The notes under the pieces were generated by a model. It was not told the origin of the DNA and searched no databases. It was given only the letters and a program-made list of their open reading frames with translations. This document shows positions 28,363-35,127 of a stretch of 64,000 nt of DNA, in pieces. Source of the DNA: CF-46 sp042408445 (GTDB lineage Bacteria > Chloroflexota > Limnocylindria > Limnocylindrales > CSP1-4); NCBI GenBank assembly GCA_042408445.1, contig JBHORC010000016.1, forward strand, positions 1 to 64,000, written 5' to 3'. Made by a program: the position numbers and the translations under genes. How positions within the stretch are numbered: the first letter of the stretch is position 1; the number at the start of each line of letters is the position of its first letter.

Positions 28363-28615
28363 TTACCCGGTGCCGGCGCTGGTGCGGTCGCCCGCGTCAC
28401 GGGGTGCGATCGGCAGGCGGGCCTCGTCGCCCGTCCACGGCCGTGCCCGGCGCCACAAGCCCCTGACCGCGCGTCGGTGGGCGGTGTACGCCTCGCCGTC
28501 CCTGGTGGCCAGCGTCGGCTCCTCGTAGAGGCGGACGAAGCTCGCGACGCCGACCCAGACCACGATGGCGTCGACCAGCAGGGTGTGGCGAACGTCTGCG
28601 CCTGTCGAGTGAGGG
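28363..28615 (-). pseudogene. 3' remnant resembling an isoprenylcysteine-carboxymethyltransferase/phospholipid-methyltransferase-like gene
   Basis: A minus-strand frame reads LLVDAIVVWVGVASFVRLYEEPTLATRDG, then AYTAHRRAVRGLWRRARPW, and stops at 28363. FVRLYEEPTL..R.GE.Y..YRRAV..W is what I remember as the C-terminal signature of small integral-membrane methyltransferases of the ICMT/phospholipid-N-methyltransferase type. Only about 80 codons exist: the reading frame runs directly into the tRNA gene at 28616, so the membrane helices and start are missing. The break at the tRNA 3' end suggests deletion or integration/excision at that site. The family assignment is from memory of the motif and should be checked. 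Confidence 0.55.
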
Positions 28616-28691
28616 TGGTGGGCGATACTGGATTCGAACCAGTGACCCCGCGGATGTGAACCGCGTGCTCTAACCACTGAGCCAATCGCCC
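28616..28691 (-). tRNA. tRNA-Val (anticodon CAC), CCA end encoded
   Basis: A full cloverleaf can be drawn on the minus strand: acceptor GGGCGAT with ATCGCCC, D-stem GCTC with GAGC, anticodon stem CGCGG/CCGCG around loop TTCACAT (anticodon CAC, reading GUG), variable loop GGGTC, T-stem ACTGG/CCAGT with loop TTCGAAT. The discriminator A and CCA are encoded (28616-28619). The 3' end abuts the broken methyltransferase-like frame. A promoter-like element lies at 28727-28756. Confidence 0.95.
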
Positions 28692-28726
28692 GAATCGCGC
28701 GGCACGTGCGCCGGCGAGGTCAGCCG

Positions 28727-28756
28727 ATCATACGCGGAGGCCCGGCCACCGGGCAA
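28727..28756 (-). promoter_or_regulatory. Predicted promoter of the tRNA-Val gene
   Basis: Minus-strand TTGCCC (28751-28756), 18-bp spacer, TATGAT (28727-28732). It lies in the last codons of the DUF167 gene, about 35 bp upstream of the mature tRNA 5' end, giving a short leader for RNase P to remove. Confidence 0.55.
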
Positions 28757-29015
28757 CGACGACGTCCGCGTCCACGCCCTCGACGGCAACCAGCTTCTGC
28801 CGTCCTGTCGCGCCCGCGATCAGGCGGACGGCACTTCTCGGAAGCTCCAGCTCGTCGGCGAGCAGGCGGAGGAGCGACTGGTTCGCGGCGCCGGCAACCG
28901 CGGGCGCGGCAACCCGGGCTCGAAGCGTTCCCTCGACCACGCCGTCCACGCGGTCGGACCCGGAACGCGGGGTGAGGCGGACGGCGAACCGGACGTCGGG
29001 CCCAGCCAGGCTCAG
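28728..29015 (-). CDS. DUF167 (YggU-family) protein, apparent CTG start
   Basis: 95 aa if translation begins at CTG 29015-29013, whose last two bases are the first two of the YggT gene's TGA stop. The frame has no ATG, GTG or TTG near the domain start, yet the domain is complete: VRFAVRLTPRSGSDRVDGVV, LRARVAAPAVAGAANQSLL, RLIAGATGRQKLVAVEG. YggU proteins are about 95-100 aa small alpha/beta proteins of unknown biochemical role, commonly linked to yggT and yggS, as here. The start codon is inference; a second CTG two codons further in (29009) is an alternative. Confidence 0.8.
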   Translation of the reverse strand: MSLAGPDVRFAVRLTPRSGSDRVDGVVEGTLRARVAAPAVAGAANQSLLRLLADELELPRSAVRLIAGATGRQKLVAVEGVDADVVVARWPGLRV

Positions 29016-29257
29016 AACAACCGCAGCAGGATCGTCAGCACGATGAGGACGATCATCGGTGAGAAATCGAGGGCGCCGGTCTGCGGAAGCGCGCGACGGA
29101 CGGGGCCGAGGATCGGCTCCGTGGTCGAGATCACGAACGAGCCGAGCTGGGAACGACCGCCGGGATCGATCCACGACAGCAGGACGCGCCCCAGGATGAG
29201 CACCGTGGCCGCGAGCAGCGCGAACTCGATCAGGTTCCGGCCGAAGAGCCCCACCAC
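29012..29257 (-). CDS. YggT family membrane protein
   Basis: 81 aa with two membrane helices: residues about 8-27 (NLIEFALLAATVLILGRVLLSW) and 65-80 (SPMIVLIVLTILLRLF). The loop TTEPILGPVRRALPQTGALDFSP is the YggT signature (EP.L.P.RR.LP..G..D.SP). In Gram-positive and related bacteria yggT neighbours ftsZ, yggS and sepF; here it lies about 2.5 kb from yggS. The role is thought to be in cell-envelope or division functions, not biochemically defined. Its stop is overlapped by the inferred CTG start of the DUF167 gene. Confidence 0.9.
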   Translation of the reverse strand: MVGLFGRNLIEFALLAATVLILGRVLLSWIDPGGRSQLGSFVISTTEPILGPVRRALPQTGALDFSPMIVLIVLTILLRLF

Positions 29258-29306
29258 AGGATTCTAGCAAGAGCCCCCCGTTGGACGCGACACGGTGCCG
29301 GCTGGA

Positions 29307-30638
29307 TCAAGGACCGATGGGTCGGATGCGATCGATCTGGCGGGAATGGGTCCGAAGCCAGACGTCTCCGTCGACGACGGCAAGCGCCGTCTCGTACGAG
29401 CCGTTCCCGGTTCCAACGGCGAACACGCCGTCGATCTGGTCGGTGTCGACATTCCAGCGCCGGACGTCGCCGTTGATCGCGCTCGCGATCCAGATGGAGC
29501 CACCGACGGCGGCCAGGTTCGGCCAGGCGCCGACGAACTGCGAGGAAACGACCTTGCCGGTCGCCGCGTCGAGCCGGGTCACCTGGTCGTGACCGGCAAC
29601 CCAGACCGAACCGGACGCGACGACAACCTCCCGTGCGTCGGCGACCGGCGTCGTTCCGACGATCCGGTTCGTCCCGGTGTCGATCCTGGCCACGCCGCCG
29701 GCGCCCGTCGAACTGCTGCCTCCGCCGCCGAACGCAAGCCATGCCGACGTTGCGTCGAGCGCGATCCCCCACGGTTGTCCCGGCAGGTCGATCGACGCGA
29801 CGATCCTCGCGTCGGCAGGATTCACCCGGACGACCCGGTTCGAGGCGGGCAGCACCACCCAGAGATCGTGTCCGTCCGTCGCGAGCCCTGCAGGCTCTGC
29901 GCCGACGGGGATCCGCCGTCTGACCGTGTTCGTCGCCGGGTCGATCTGGACGAGATCTCCGGCAGCGACCGTCACCCAGACGAAGCCGCCATCGAACACG
30001 ATCCGCCGCGGGTCGGAGCCCACGTCGATCACCGCGGAGATCGCGTTCGTCGCGGGATCGATGCGGGCGACCGACGGCCCGTACGTCGTCCAGACCGCAC
30101 CCGCTCCCCCGACGATGCTCACCACGCAGTCCCACGACCCGGTGTACGGGCAGAACTGCGGCTCGGCGACGGGCTGGACCCCGGCGTCGACGATCGCGAC
30201 GGTCGTCCCGATCCGGGTCACCGTCGTCTCGCTGGCCACCGCCGTCGGGGTGACCGACGGCGACGGCACGGGGGACGGTGCGGTGGACGGCGGGCTCGCG
30301 ACGGTCCGGAAGCGGGTTCCGATCACGGAGGCGCCGAAGGCGATCGCGAGCACGACCGCGGCCGCGGCGAGAAGCGACGACAGGCGCGGCACGTTTGTCG
30401 CCCGCACGCGAACGGGCCTCGGCGCCATCGCCCCGGCCGCAAACGCCGGCGATGGTGCCGCGAGGATCGGCGAGGCGAGGCCGACGAGAGCGGCGTGGTC
30501 CTTGCCAAGCTCATCGGCGACCATCCGGCAGGGGCAGCACGTCGCCAGGTGCCGCTCGAGCTCGGCTGCCTCGGCCTCCACCAGCGGGAAGTCGATCCGT
30601 GTCGCCGCGAGCATCCGGAACCGGCGGTGGTCCTTCAT
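29307..30638 (-). CDS. Anti-sigma-type membrane protein with zinc motif and extracytoplasmic beta-propeller
   Basis: 443 aa, ATG at 30638 inside the stop of the ECF sigma gene. Residues 20-50 contain an anti-sigma zinc motif H-x3-C-x2-C (HLATCCPC). One membrane helix follows near 85-105 (LSSLLAAAAVVLAIAFGASV), then a Pro/Ser/Thr linker, then about 310 residues of repeated blades of the type ...VARIDPATNAISAVIDVGSDPRRIVFDGGFVWVT..., each with a 'GxxxWV' closing strand, as in YVTN/NHL-like seven-bladed propellers. Cytoplasmic sigma-binding end plus outside propeller suggests a sensor that gates the sigma factor. The ligand is unknown. Confidence 0.8.
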   Translation of the reverse strand: MKDHRRFRMLAATRIDFPLVEAEAAELERHLATCCPCRMVADELGKDHAALVGLASPILAAPSPAFAAGAMAPRPVRVRATNVPRLSSLLAAAAVVLAIAFGASVIGTRFRTVASPPSTAPSPVPSPSVTPTAVASETTVTRIGTTVAIVDAGVQPVAEPQFCPYTGSWDCVVSIVGGAGAVWTTYGPSVARIDPATNAISAVIDVGSDPRRIVFDGGFVWVTVAAGDLVQIDPATNTVRRRIPVGAEPAGLATDGHDLWVVLPASNRVVRVNPADARIVASIDLPGQPWGIALDATSAWLAFGGGGSSSTGAGGVARIDTGTNRIVGTTPVADAREVVVASGSVWVAGHDQVTRLDAATGKVVSSQFVGAWPNLAAVGGSIWIASAINGDVRRWNVDTDQIDGVFAVGTGNGSYETALAVVDGDVWLRTHSRQIDRIRPIGP

Positions 30639-31174
30639 TCGGACGCTCCCTTCGTCAGCTGATCCCGGAGGGCGAGGCGGGAGCGCCAGAGGATGTTCCG
30701 GGTCGCGCCCTCGCTGCGGCCGAGGATCCTCGCGACTTCCGGGCCCGTGAAGCTGTGGGCGGTCAGGAGCAGCGCCATCCGGTGCTCCGTCGGCAGCGTG
30801 GCGAGCGCCGCGAGCAGCTCGGCCTCCCGCTCATGGCGGAGGACGGTCTGCTCGGCCGCCTCGTCGACCTCCTCACGAGCGTGGCCGGCGAGCAGCCGGC
30901 CGAAGCGATCCGCGACGGACCGACGTCGCGCGCGGCTCTTGACGAGGTTCGTACAGACCGTGAACAGCCACGCCCGGACGTTCGCCGGTGGACGTCCCTC
31001 CTCGCGCTCGCGGAGGAGTCGGAGGAACGCCTCCTGGACGAGATCGTCGGCGGCAACCGGGTCCCGGGTGATCGACGCGGCGTAGCCGTGAAGGTCGCGC
31101 CGGTACGCGTCGTACGCGGTCCCGACATCGAGATCCACGTCGTCATCCCTCGCGGGAGCGACAGCCTCTGACAC
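30635..31174 (-). CDS. ECF-family RNA polymerase sigma factor
   Basis: 179 aa from GTG at 31174, which follows GAAGGGAAGG; ATG at 31227 would add 17 residues. Region 2 is AYDAYRRDLHGYAASITRDPVAADDLVQEAFLRLL (partly AADDLVQEAF) with W..TVCTNLVKSRARRR; region 4 is LPTEHRMALLLTAHSFTGPEV with the recognition helix around GRSEGATRNILWR. It overlaps the propeller anti-sigma gene by ATGA. The 212-bp gap to the plus-strand small gene at 31387 is a shared divergent regulatory region where an autoregulated promoter would be expected. Confidence 0.92.
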   Translation of the reverse strand: MSEAVAPARDDDVDLDVGTAYDAYRRDLHGYAASITRDPVAADDLVQEAFLRLLREREEGRPPANVRAWLFTVCTNLVKSRARRRSVADRFGRLLAGHAREEVDEAAEQTVLRHEREAELLAALATLPTEHRMALLLTAHSFTGPEVARILGRSEGATRNILWRSRLALRDQLTKGASE

Positions 31175-31386
31175 GACCTTCCCTTCGAATGCGTCGACCG
31201 ACCATGGCCGCGCGACGGCAGACCTCATCACCGCAACGACGCCTGACGCCGGGACACTGTCACAACGCCATCGGCCGCCCGTTGGGCTGTGACGGAACCG
31301 ATGGCTGCGGCGTCGTGAGGGCATCAACGGGCTTCGAGCCGGCCGGCGAGCCCACCACTGCCCGAATCGCCCAAGGAGCACCCGTC

Positions 31387-31632
31387 ATGACCACCGCGAC
31401 AACCACCCGCTCGGCCGCCCGCCTGAACCCGCTGACCCTCCTCGTGCTGGCCATCGCCCTCGCGGCGAGCTTCACGGCCGGCGCCTGGACGAGCAGCCTC
31501 GGTCGAACCGTCCAGCCGGACGTGGCCTCCGCGCCAGCGCCGACGCCCACCTTCGACGCGGTCCAGTTCCGGGCGGAGGAGCGCGCTCCCCTGTTCGCCC
31601 CGATTCAGTGGAGCCGACGCACCCCCTACTGA
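31387..31632 (+). CDS. Small single-helix membrane/exported protein, unknown function
   Basis: 81 aa; ATG at 31387 preceded by AAGGAG (31374-31379). One hydrophobic segment (residues about 15-37, LTLLVLAIALAASFTAGAW) follows a Thr/Arg-rich start, so it is a membrane-anchored or secreted peptide. The tail has a Pro/Ala linker and a compact acidic-aromatic end (FDAVQFRAEERAPLFAP). Divergent from an ECF sigma gene and closed by two strong hairpins, it looks like a monocistronic unit and could be a target of that sigma factor. I do not recognise the family. Confidence 0.65.
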   Translation: MTTATTTRSAARLNPLTLLVLAIALAASFTAGAWTSSLGRTVQPDVASAPAPTPTFDAVQFRAEERAPLFAPIQWSRRTPY

Positions 31633-31641
31633 ACGCATCGA

Positions 31642-31677
31642 CGGTCGAGCCGCCGCGCGCAGGTGGCGGCTCGACCG
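31642..31677 (+). terminator. Strong hairpin terminator after the small membrane protein gene
   Basis: A perfect 13-bp stem (31642-31654 with 31665-31677) and 10-nt loop begins ten bases after the stop codon, followed by CTTTCA. Placed between convergent genes, it can act in both directions. Confidence 0.75.
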
Positions 31678-31689
31678 CTTTCACTGGGT

Positions 31690-31715
31690 CCGGAAGCCAC
31701 CGCCGTGGCTTCCGG
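31690..31715 (-). terminator. Hairpin terminator between convergent genes
   Basis: A perfect 11-bp stem (31690-31700 with 31705-31715) with a 4-nt loop lies 12 bp past the yggS stop on the minus strand. With the hairpin at 31642 it forms a two-hairpin barrier between the convergent units. Confidence 0.7.
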
Positions 31716-31726
31716 CCAGCCGGTGC

Positions 31727-32476
31727 TTAGTGCGCGTGCAGCGCGGTTCCCGCCTCGTCGTGGCCGTCGTGGTGCGGACGGTCGCCGAAGATCGCGCGGC
31801 CCACCCGGACGATCGTCGCGCCCTCCTCGACCGCGATCGGGAAGTCGTCGGTCATCCCCATCGAGAGCTCCGGCCCGAGCTCCGGCCACCCGCTGCGCAG
31901 CTGCTCCGACAGCCTCCGCAGGGCGACGAACGTGGGCCGGGCGTCCTCCGCGCGGGCGACCAGCCGGCCGACCGTCATCAGGCCGCGGATCTCCAGGTGG
32001 TCGAGCCTCCGGAGGGCGTCGACCGCCGCGCCAAGCGCATCCGGCGCAAACCCCGCCTTGGCCTCGTCGCGGTCGACGTTGACCTGGAGCAGCACCCGGT
32101 AGCGGGCGCCGGAACCCCCGTCGGCGACGAGCCGGTCCAGCCGTTCCGCCAGTGACACCGAGTCCACCGTCTGGATCGTGTCGAACGTCACGATGGCGCG
32201 CTTCGCCTTGTTCGACTGCAAGGGACCGATCAGGTCCCAGCGGGCGCCGGCGACGGCAGCCACCTTGCCTTCACCTTCCTGGACCCGGTTCTCGCCGAAG
32301 CGCTCGAAGCCCGCCTCCAGGGCCGTCCGGACCCGCTCGGCCGAGACGGTCTTGCTCACCGCGATGAGCGTGACGTCAGCGGGCGATCGACCCGAGTGCT
32401 CGCAGGCGTCGGCGATCTGCCCGAGCACACGGTCACGCGCCGCCCGGAGATCGGCCAGGTCCGTCGCCGCCGTCAT
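31727..32476 (-). CDS. yggS: YggS family pyridoxal-phosphate homeostasis protein
   Basis: 249 aa. The PLP lysine is K42 in LIAVSKTVSAERV. FGENRVQE, LQSNKAK, LQVNVDRDEAKAGF, IRGLMTVG and SMGMTDDFPIAVEEGATIVRVG are all family blocks. Usual LIGHLQSNK reads LIGPLQSNK here (His to Pro). The C-terminus adds a His-rich tail (HHDGHDE). YggS proteins buffer PLP in the cytoplasm and are commonly next to ftsZ/sepF/yggT, as here: it lies 28 bp downstream of ftsZ and ends the division cluster. Confidence 0.93.
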   Translation of the reverse strand: MTAATDLADLRAARDRVLGQIADACEHSGRSPADVTLIAVSKTVSAERVRTALEAGFERFGENRVQEGEGKVAAVAGARWDLIGPLQSNKAKRAIVTFDTIQTVDSVSLAERLDRLVADGGSGARYRVLLQVNVDRDEAKAGFAPDALGAAVDALRRLDHLEIRGLMTVGRLVARAEDARPTFVALRRLSEQLRSGWPELGPELSMGMTDDFPIAVEEGATIVRVGRAIFGDRPHHDGHDEAGTALHAH

Positions 32477-32504
32477 CGAGTTCGACCGGTCGCCCGGCCC
32501 GTCG

Positions 32505-33734
32505 CTACTTGCGGCGGAGGAACGAAGGGATCTCGAGGTCGTCCGCGTCGTAGGTCGTGGGGCGACGTGCCGGCACGGCCTCCGCGACGCTCCGCTCGAC
32601 GCGCGGCGCGGTGAGGACCGCGGCCGCGGCGTGGTCGTCGCGATCCATCGAGCCGCCGTCGGCGGTCTCCTGACGCTGTCGCTCGAGCTCCTCGAGGAAG
32701 TCGCGCTCGCGCGGTGCGCGGAGCGAGGACTGCTCGCCGGCCGGCTGCGCCGCCTGGGCGTGACGCGCCGACTCGCGCTTGCGCGATCCGTCGAAGCCGG
32801 TGGCGATGACCGTGATCATCACCTCTTCGCCGAGCCGGTCATTGAAGCTCGTCCCGAAGATGATGTTCGCCTCCGGATCCGCCGCGGCGGCGATCTCCTC
32901 GGCCGCTTCGGTCACCTCGTGGAGGCTCAGGTTCGAGGAGCCGCTGATGTTGAACAGGATCCCCTGCGCGCCCTGGATGTTGACCTCCAGGAGCGGGCTC
33001 GCGATCGCCTGACGCGCCGCCTCGAGGGCGCGGTTCTCGCCCGTCGCCCGGCCGATCCCCATGAGCGCCGACCCGGCGTCGCGCATGATCGCGCGAACGT
33101 CCGCGAAGTCGAGGTTGATCAGCCCGGGCATCGTGATGATGTCGCTGATCCCCTGGACACCCTGGCGGAGCACGTCGTCCACGACGCGGAACGCGTCGAT
33201 GATCGAGGTGTTCTTCTGGACGACGTCCTTCAGCCGGTCGTTCGGGATCGTGATCAGCGTGTCGACCTGGGCCTTGAGCTCCTCGGACGCCTTCTCCGCG
33301 ACGAGCCGCCGCTTGGGGCCCTCGAAGCTGAACGGCTTCGTCACGACGCCGATCGTGAGCGCGCCGGCTTCCTTCGCGATCTGGGCGACGATCGGTGCCG
33401 CGCCGGAGCCGGTGCCGCCGCCGAGGCCCGCGGTGATGAACACCATGTCGGACTCTTCGAGCGCCTGGGCGATCTTCTCGGAATCCTCCTCGGCCGCCCG
33501 CGCGCCGATCGAGCTGTCGCCGCCCGCCCCAAGGCCCCGCGTGATCTTGTCGCCGATCCGGATCTTGTGCGGTGCGTCCGACTGGAGGAGCGCCTGCGCG
33601 TCCGTGTTGCAGGAGATGAACTCGACGCCCATCATCTCGGCCCGGATCATCCGGTTCACGGCGTTGCTTCCGCCGCCGCCGACGCCGATGACCCGGATGA
33701 GCGCAAAGTTCTCGGAATCGGACCGCAGCGGCAT
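32505..33734 (-). CDS. ftsZ: Cell division GTPase FtsZ
   Basis: 409 aa from ATG at 33734, preceded by GGAGGAAGCG. The tubulin/FtsZ signature GLGGGTGSG is at residues 103-111; VGGGGSNAVNRM opens the GTPase fold and the synergy (T7) loop NLDFADVRAIM is intact. A variable linker of about 70 residues leads to the C-terminal peptide LEIPSFLRRK that binds FtsA/SepF-type partners. It polymerises into the Z-ring at midcell. The 245-bp gap upstream (33735-33979) has no convincing gene; a weak -10-like TAGACT near 33850 might give ftsZ its own promoter. Confidence 0.98.
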   Translation of the reverse strand: MPLRSDSENFALIRVIGVGGGGSNAVNRMIRAEMMGVEFISCNTDAQALLQSDAPHKIRIGDKITRGLGAGGDSSIGARAAEEDSEKIAQALEESDMVFITAGLGGGTGSGAAPIVAQIAKEAGALTIGVVTKPFSFEGPKRRLVAEKASEELKAQVDTLITIPNDRLKDVVQKNTSIIDAFRVVDDVLRQGVQGISDIITMPGLINLDFADVRAIMRDAGSALMGIGRATGENRALEAARQAIASPLLEVNIQGAQGILFNISGSSNLSLHEVTEAAEEIAAAADPEANIIFGTSFNDRLGEEVMITVIATGFDGSRKRESARHAQAAQPAGEQSSLRAPRERDFLEELERQRQETADGGSMDRDDHAAAAVLTAPRVERSVAEAVPARRPTTYDADDLEIPSFLRRK

Positions 33735-33979
33735 CGCTTCCTCCGGGAGTCTGTCCTGGCTCGGTGGCGACGACCACATCCCTCTGGGCCGGCCGTCACG
33801 TGGTACTTCGCGGGTGTTCGGGACCCCTCCCCCGCGGGCGCTCCTCGGGTCCGTGACTGGCGGCGAGTCTACCACCGGGTCCCACCCGTTCGAGCGTCAT
33901 CTTGGACACGAATCGCTGGAATTCTGCCCGTCCGCCGGCCGGGATCGGTGGCGCCGCGGCCTCCGGACGACCGCCGCGG

Positions 33980-34429
33980 TCAGCCGGCGAGGAAGCTCAG
34001 GAGGACGGTCCGCTCGGCGTTGTCGGCGTTCGGATCGAGGAGCGCGATCGACTGCCAGGTGCCCAGCGCGAGCCGGCCCGCGATCACCGGCACGGTGACC
34101 GACGGGGCGGCGAGGAGCGGCACGACGTGATCGGCGCCGTGCCCGGCTGAGCCGTGGCGATGACGCCAGCGATCGTCGCGCGGGAGCAGGCGATCGAGGG
34201 CGGCGAGGGCGTCGTCGTCGGAGCCGGCGCCCAGCTCGAGGATCACGACGCCGGCCGTGGCGTGCGGCACGAACACCGACAGCAGACCGTCCGCCGCGTC
34301 GCGGGCATCTGCGTCGGCGGCGTTCGCCGGACGACCTGCCTGTTCCCCCACGAAGGCGGCGCAGGCCGGTGTGAGGTCCGTGAAGCCGCGCTCGCGGCCG
34401 GTTCGGACGGTGATGCGCCGCGTGTTCAC
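33980..34429 (-). CDS. YjbQ/UPF0047 family protein
   Basis: 149 aa from GTG at 34429, overlapping the upstream stop by GTGA. The family blocks are VPHATAGVVILE, DRWRHRHGSAGHGADHV and VPVIAGRLALGTWQSI. The clustered His residues (HATAG, RHRHGSAGH, DH) are the conserved putative metal site. YjbQ homologues have been linked to a secondary thiamine-phosphate-synthase-like activity, physiological role unsettled. It lies between ftsA and ftsZ with an unknown gene, an unusual place. Confidence 0.88.
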   Translation of the reverse strand: MNTRRITVRTGRERGFTDLTPACAAFVGEQAGRPANAADADARDAADGLLSVFVPHATAGVVILELGAGSDDDALAALDRLLPRDDRWRHRHGSAGHGADHVVPLLAAPSVTVPVIAGRLALGTWQSIALLDPNADNAERTVLLSFLAG

Positions 34430-35118
34430 CGCCCGATCGCGACGGGCTCCGGCCCGATCGGACGGCGGACGGCTCGCCACGCCCACGCCATGGCGCCGTC
34501 GACATCGTCCATCGTCATCGCGAGGTCGTCCGGGCCCGCGTAGAACCAGCAGGTCGTCGGCCACGTGAGCGGCCCGAGCGCGTCGAGGCGGACGAGCCCG
34601 AGGACGAGATCGGCCGGCGCCATCAGGCCGGGCCCGGCTTCGGTCGTGCAGTCGCCGAGGATGAGCTCGAGCAGCGTCGCCTTCAGCAGGAAGCGCGAGG
34701 TGCGGGCGTCGGCGAGGCGGCGACCGTCGAGGACGTCCTCGATCCAGACCCGCGGGTCCGGCAGACGGGCGTCCTTGAGCGCGAATCCCCAGAACGCGTG
34801 GTTGTCCTGCTCGACAAGGAACCGGCCGAGGCCCTCGGCGACGTCGACGTCCCCGGCCGTCCGGAGGTGGTTCCGGCGGAAGACGTCGGGCCAGCGGCCC
34901 AGCGTCGCGAGCCCTTTCGACAGGGCCGGCGGCAGGGCGATCGCAGGAGCGCGGAGATCCTCACCGGTGTCGCCGTCCGGGATCGCGCGCGCCCTGGCCC
35001 GCGCCGCCATCGATCGCGCGATCGGCGCCGGGCCGAGCCAGCCCGAGAGGAGCCGCTCGAGCGCGGCGGGTCCGGGGTTCTGGAGGATGTCGAGCGGAAA
35101 CGGCGCGTCGGTCACCAC
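34426..35118 (-). CDS. Uncharacterised protein between ftsA and ftsZ
   Basis: 230 aa from GTG at 35118 (or 35115). No signal peptide or membrane helix. The first 90 residues are Ala/Arg-rich; the middle has a distinctive stretch (VFRRNHLRTAGDVDVAEG, FLVEQDNHAFWGFALKD, DPRVWIED), then a helix ARTSRFLLKATLLELILGD and a C-terminal part with LTWPTTCWFYAGPDDLAM. The 'E.. N..FWGF....DPRV' pattern faintly recalls Smi1/Knr4 (SUKH) domains, a weak resemblance only. It starts 9 bp after the ftsA stop and overlaps the YjbQ gene, so it is cotranscribed with division genes. Confidence 0.75.
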   Translation of the reverse strand: MVTDAPFPLDILQNPGPAALERLLSGWLGPAPIARSMAARARARAIPDGDTGEDLRAPAIALPPALSKGLATLGRWPDVFRRNHLRTAGDVDVAEGLGRFLVEQDNHAFWGFALKDARLPDPRVWIEDVLDGRRLADARTSRFLLKATLLELILGDCTTEAGPGLMAPADLVLGLVRLDALGPLTWPTTCWFYAGPDDLAMTMDDVDGAMAWAWRAVRRPIGPEPVAIGR

Positions 35119-35127
35119 GCCGAGACT

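Noticed and set aside
30164..30300. Ser/Pro/Thr-rich repeats in several linkers looked like DNA tandem repeats
   Set aside because: They are irregular low-complexity coding linkers, not tandem repeats at the DNA level.
33735..33979. Search for a gene or RNA between YjbQ and ftsZ
   Set aside because: No frame with a ribosome site or protein-like sequence; only a weak -10-like TAGACT, mentioned under ftsZ.
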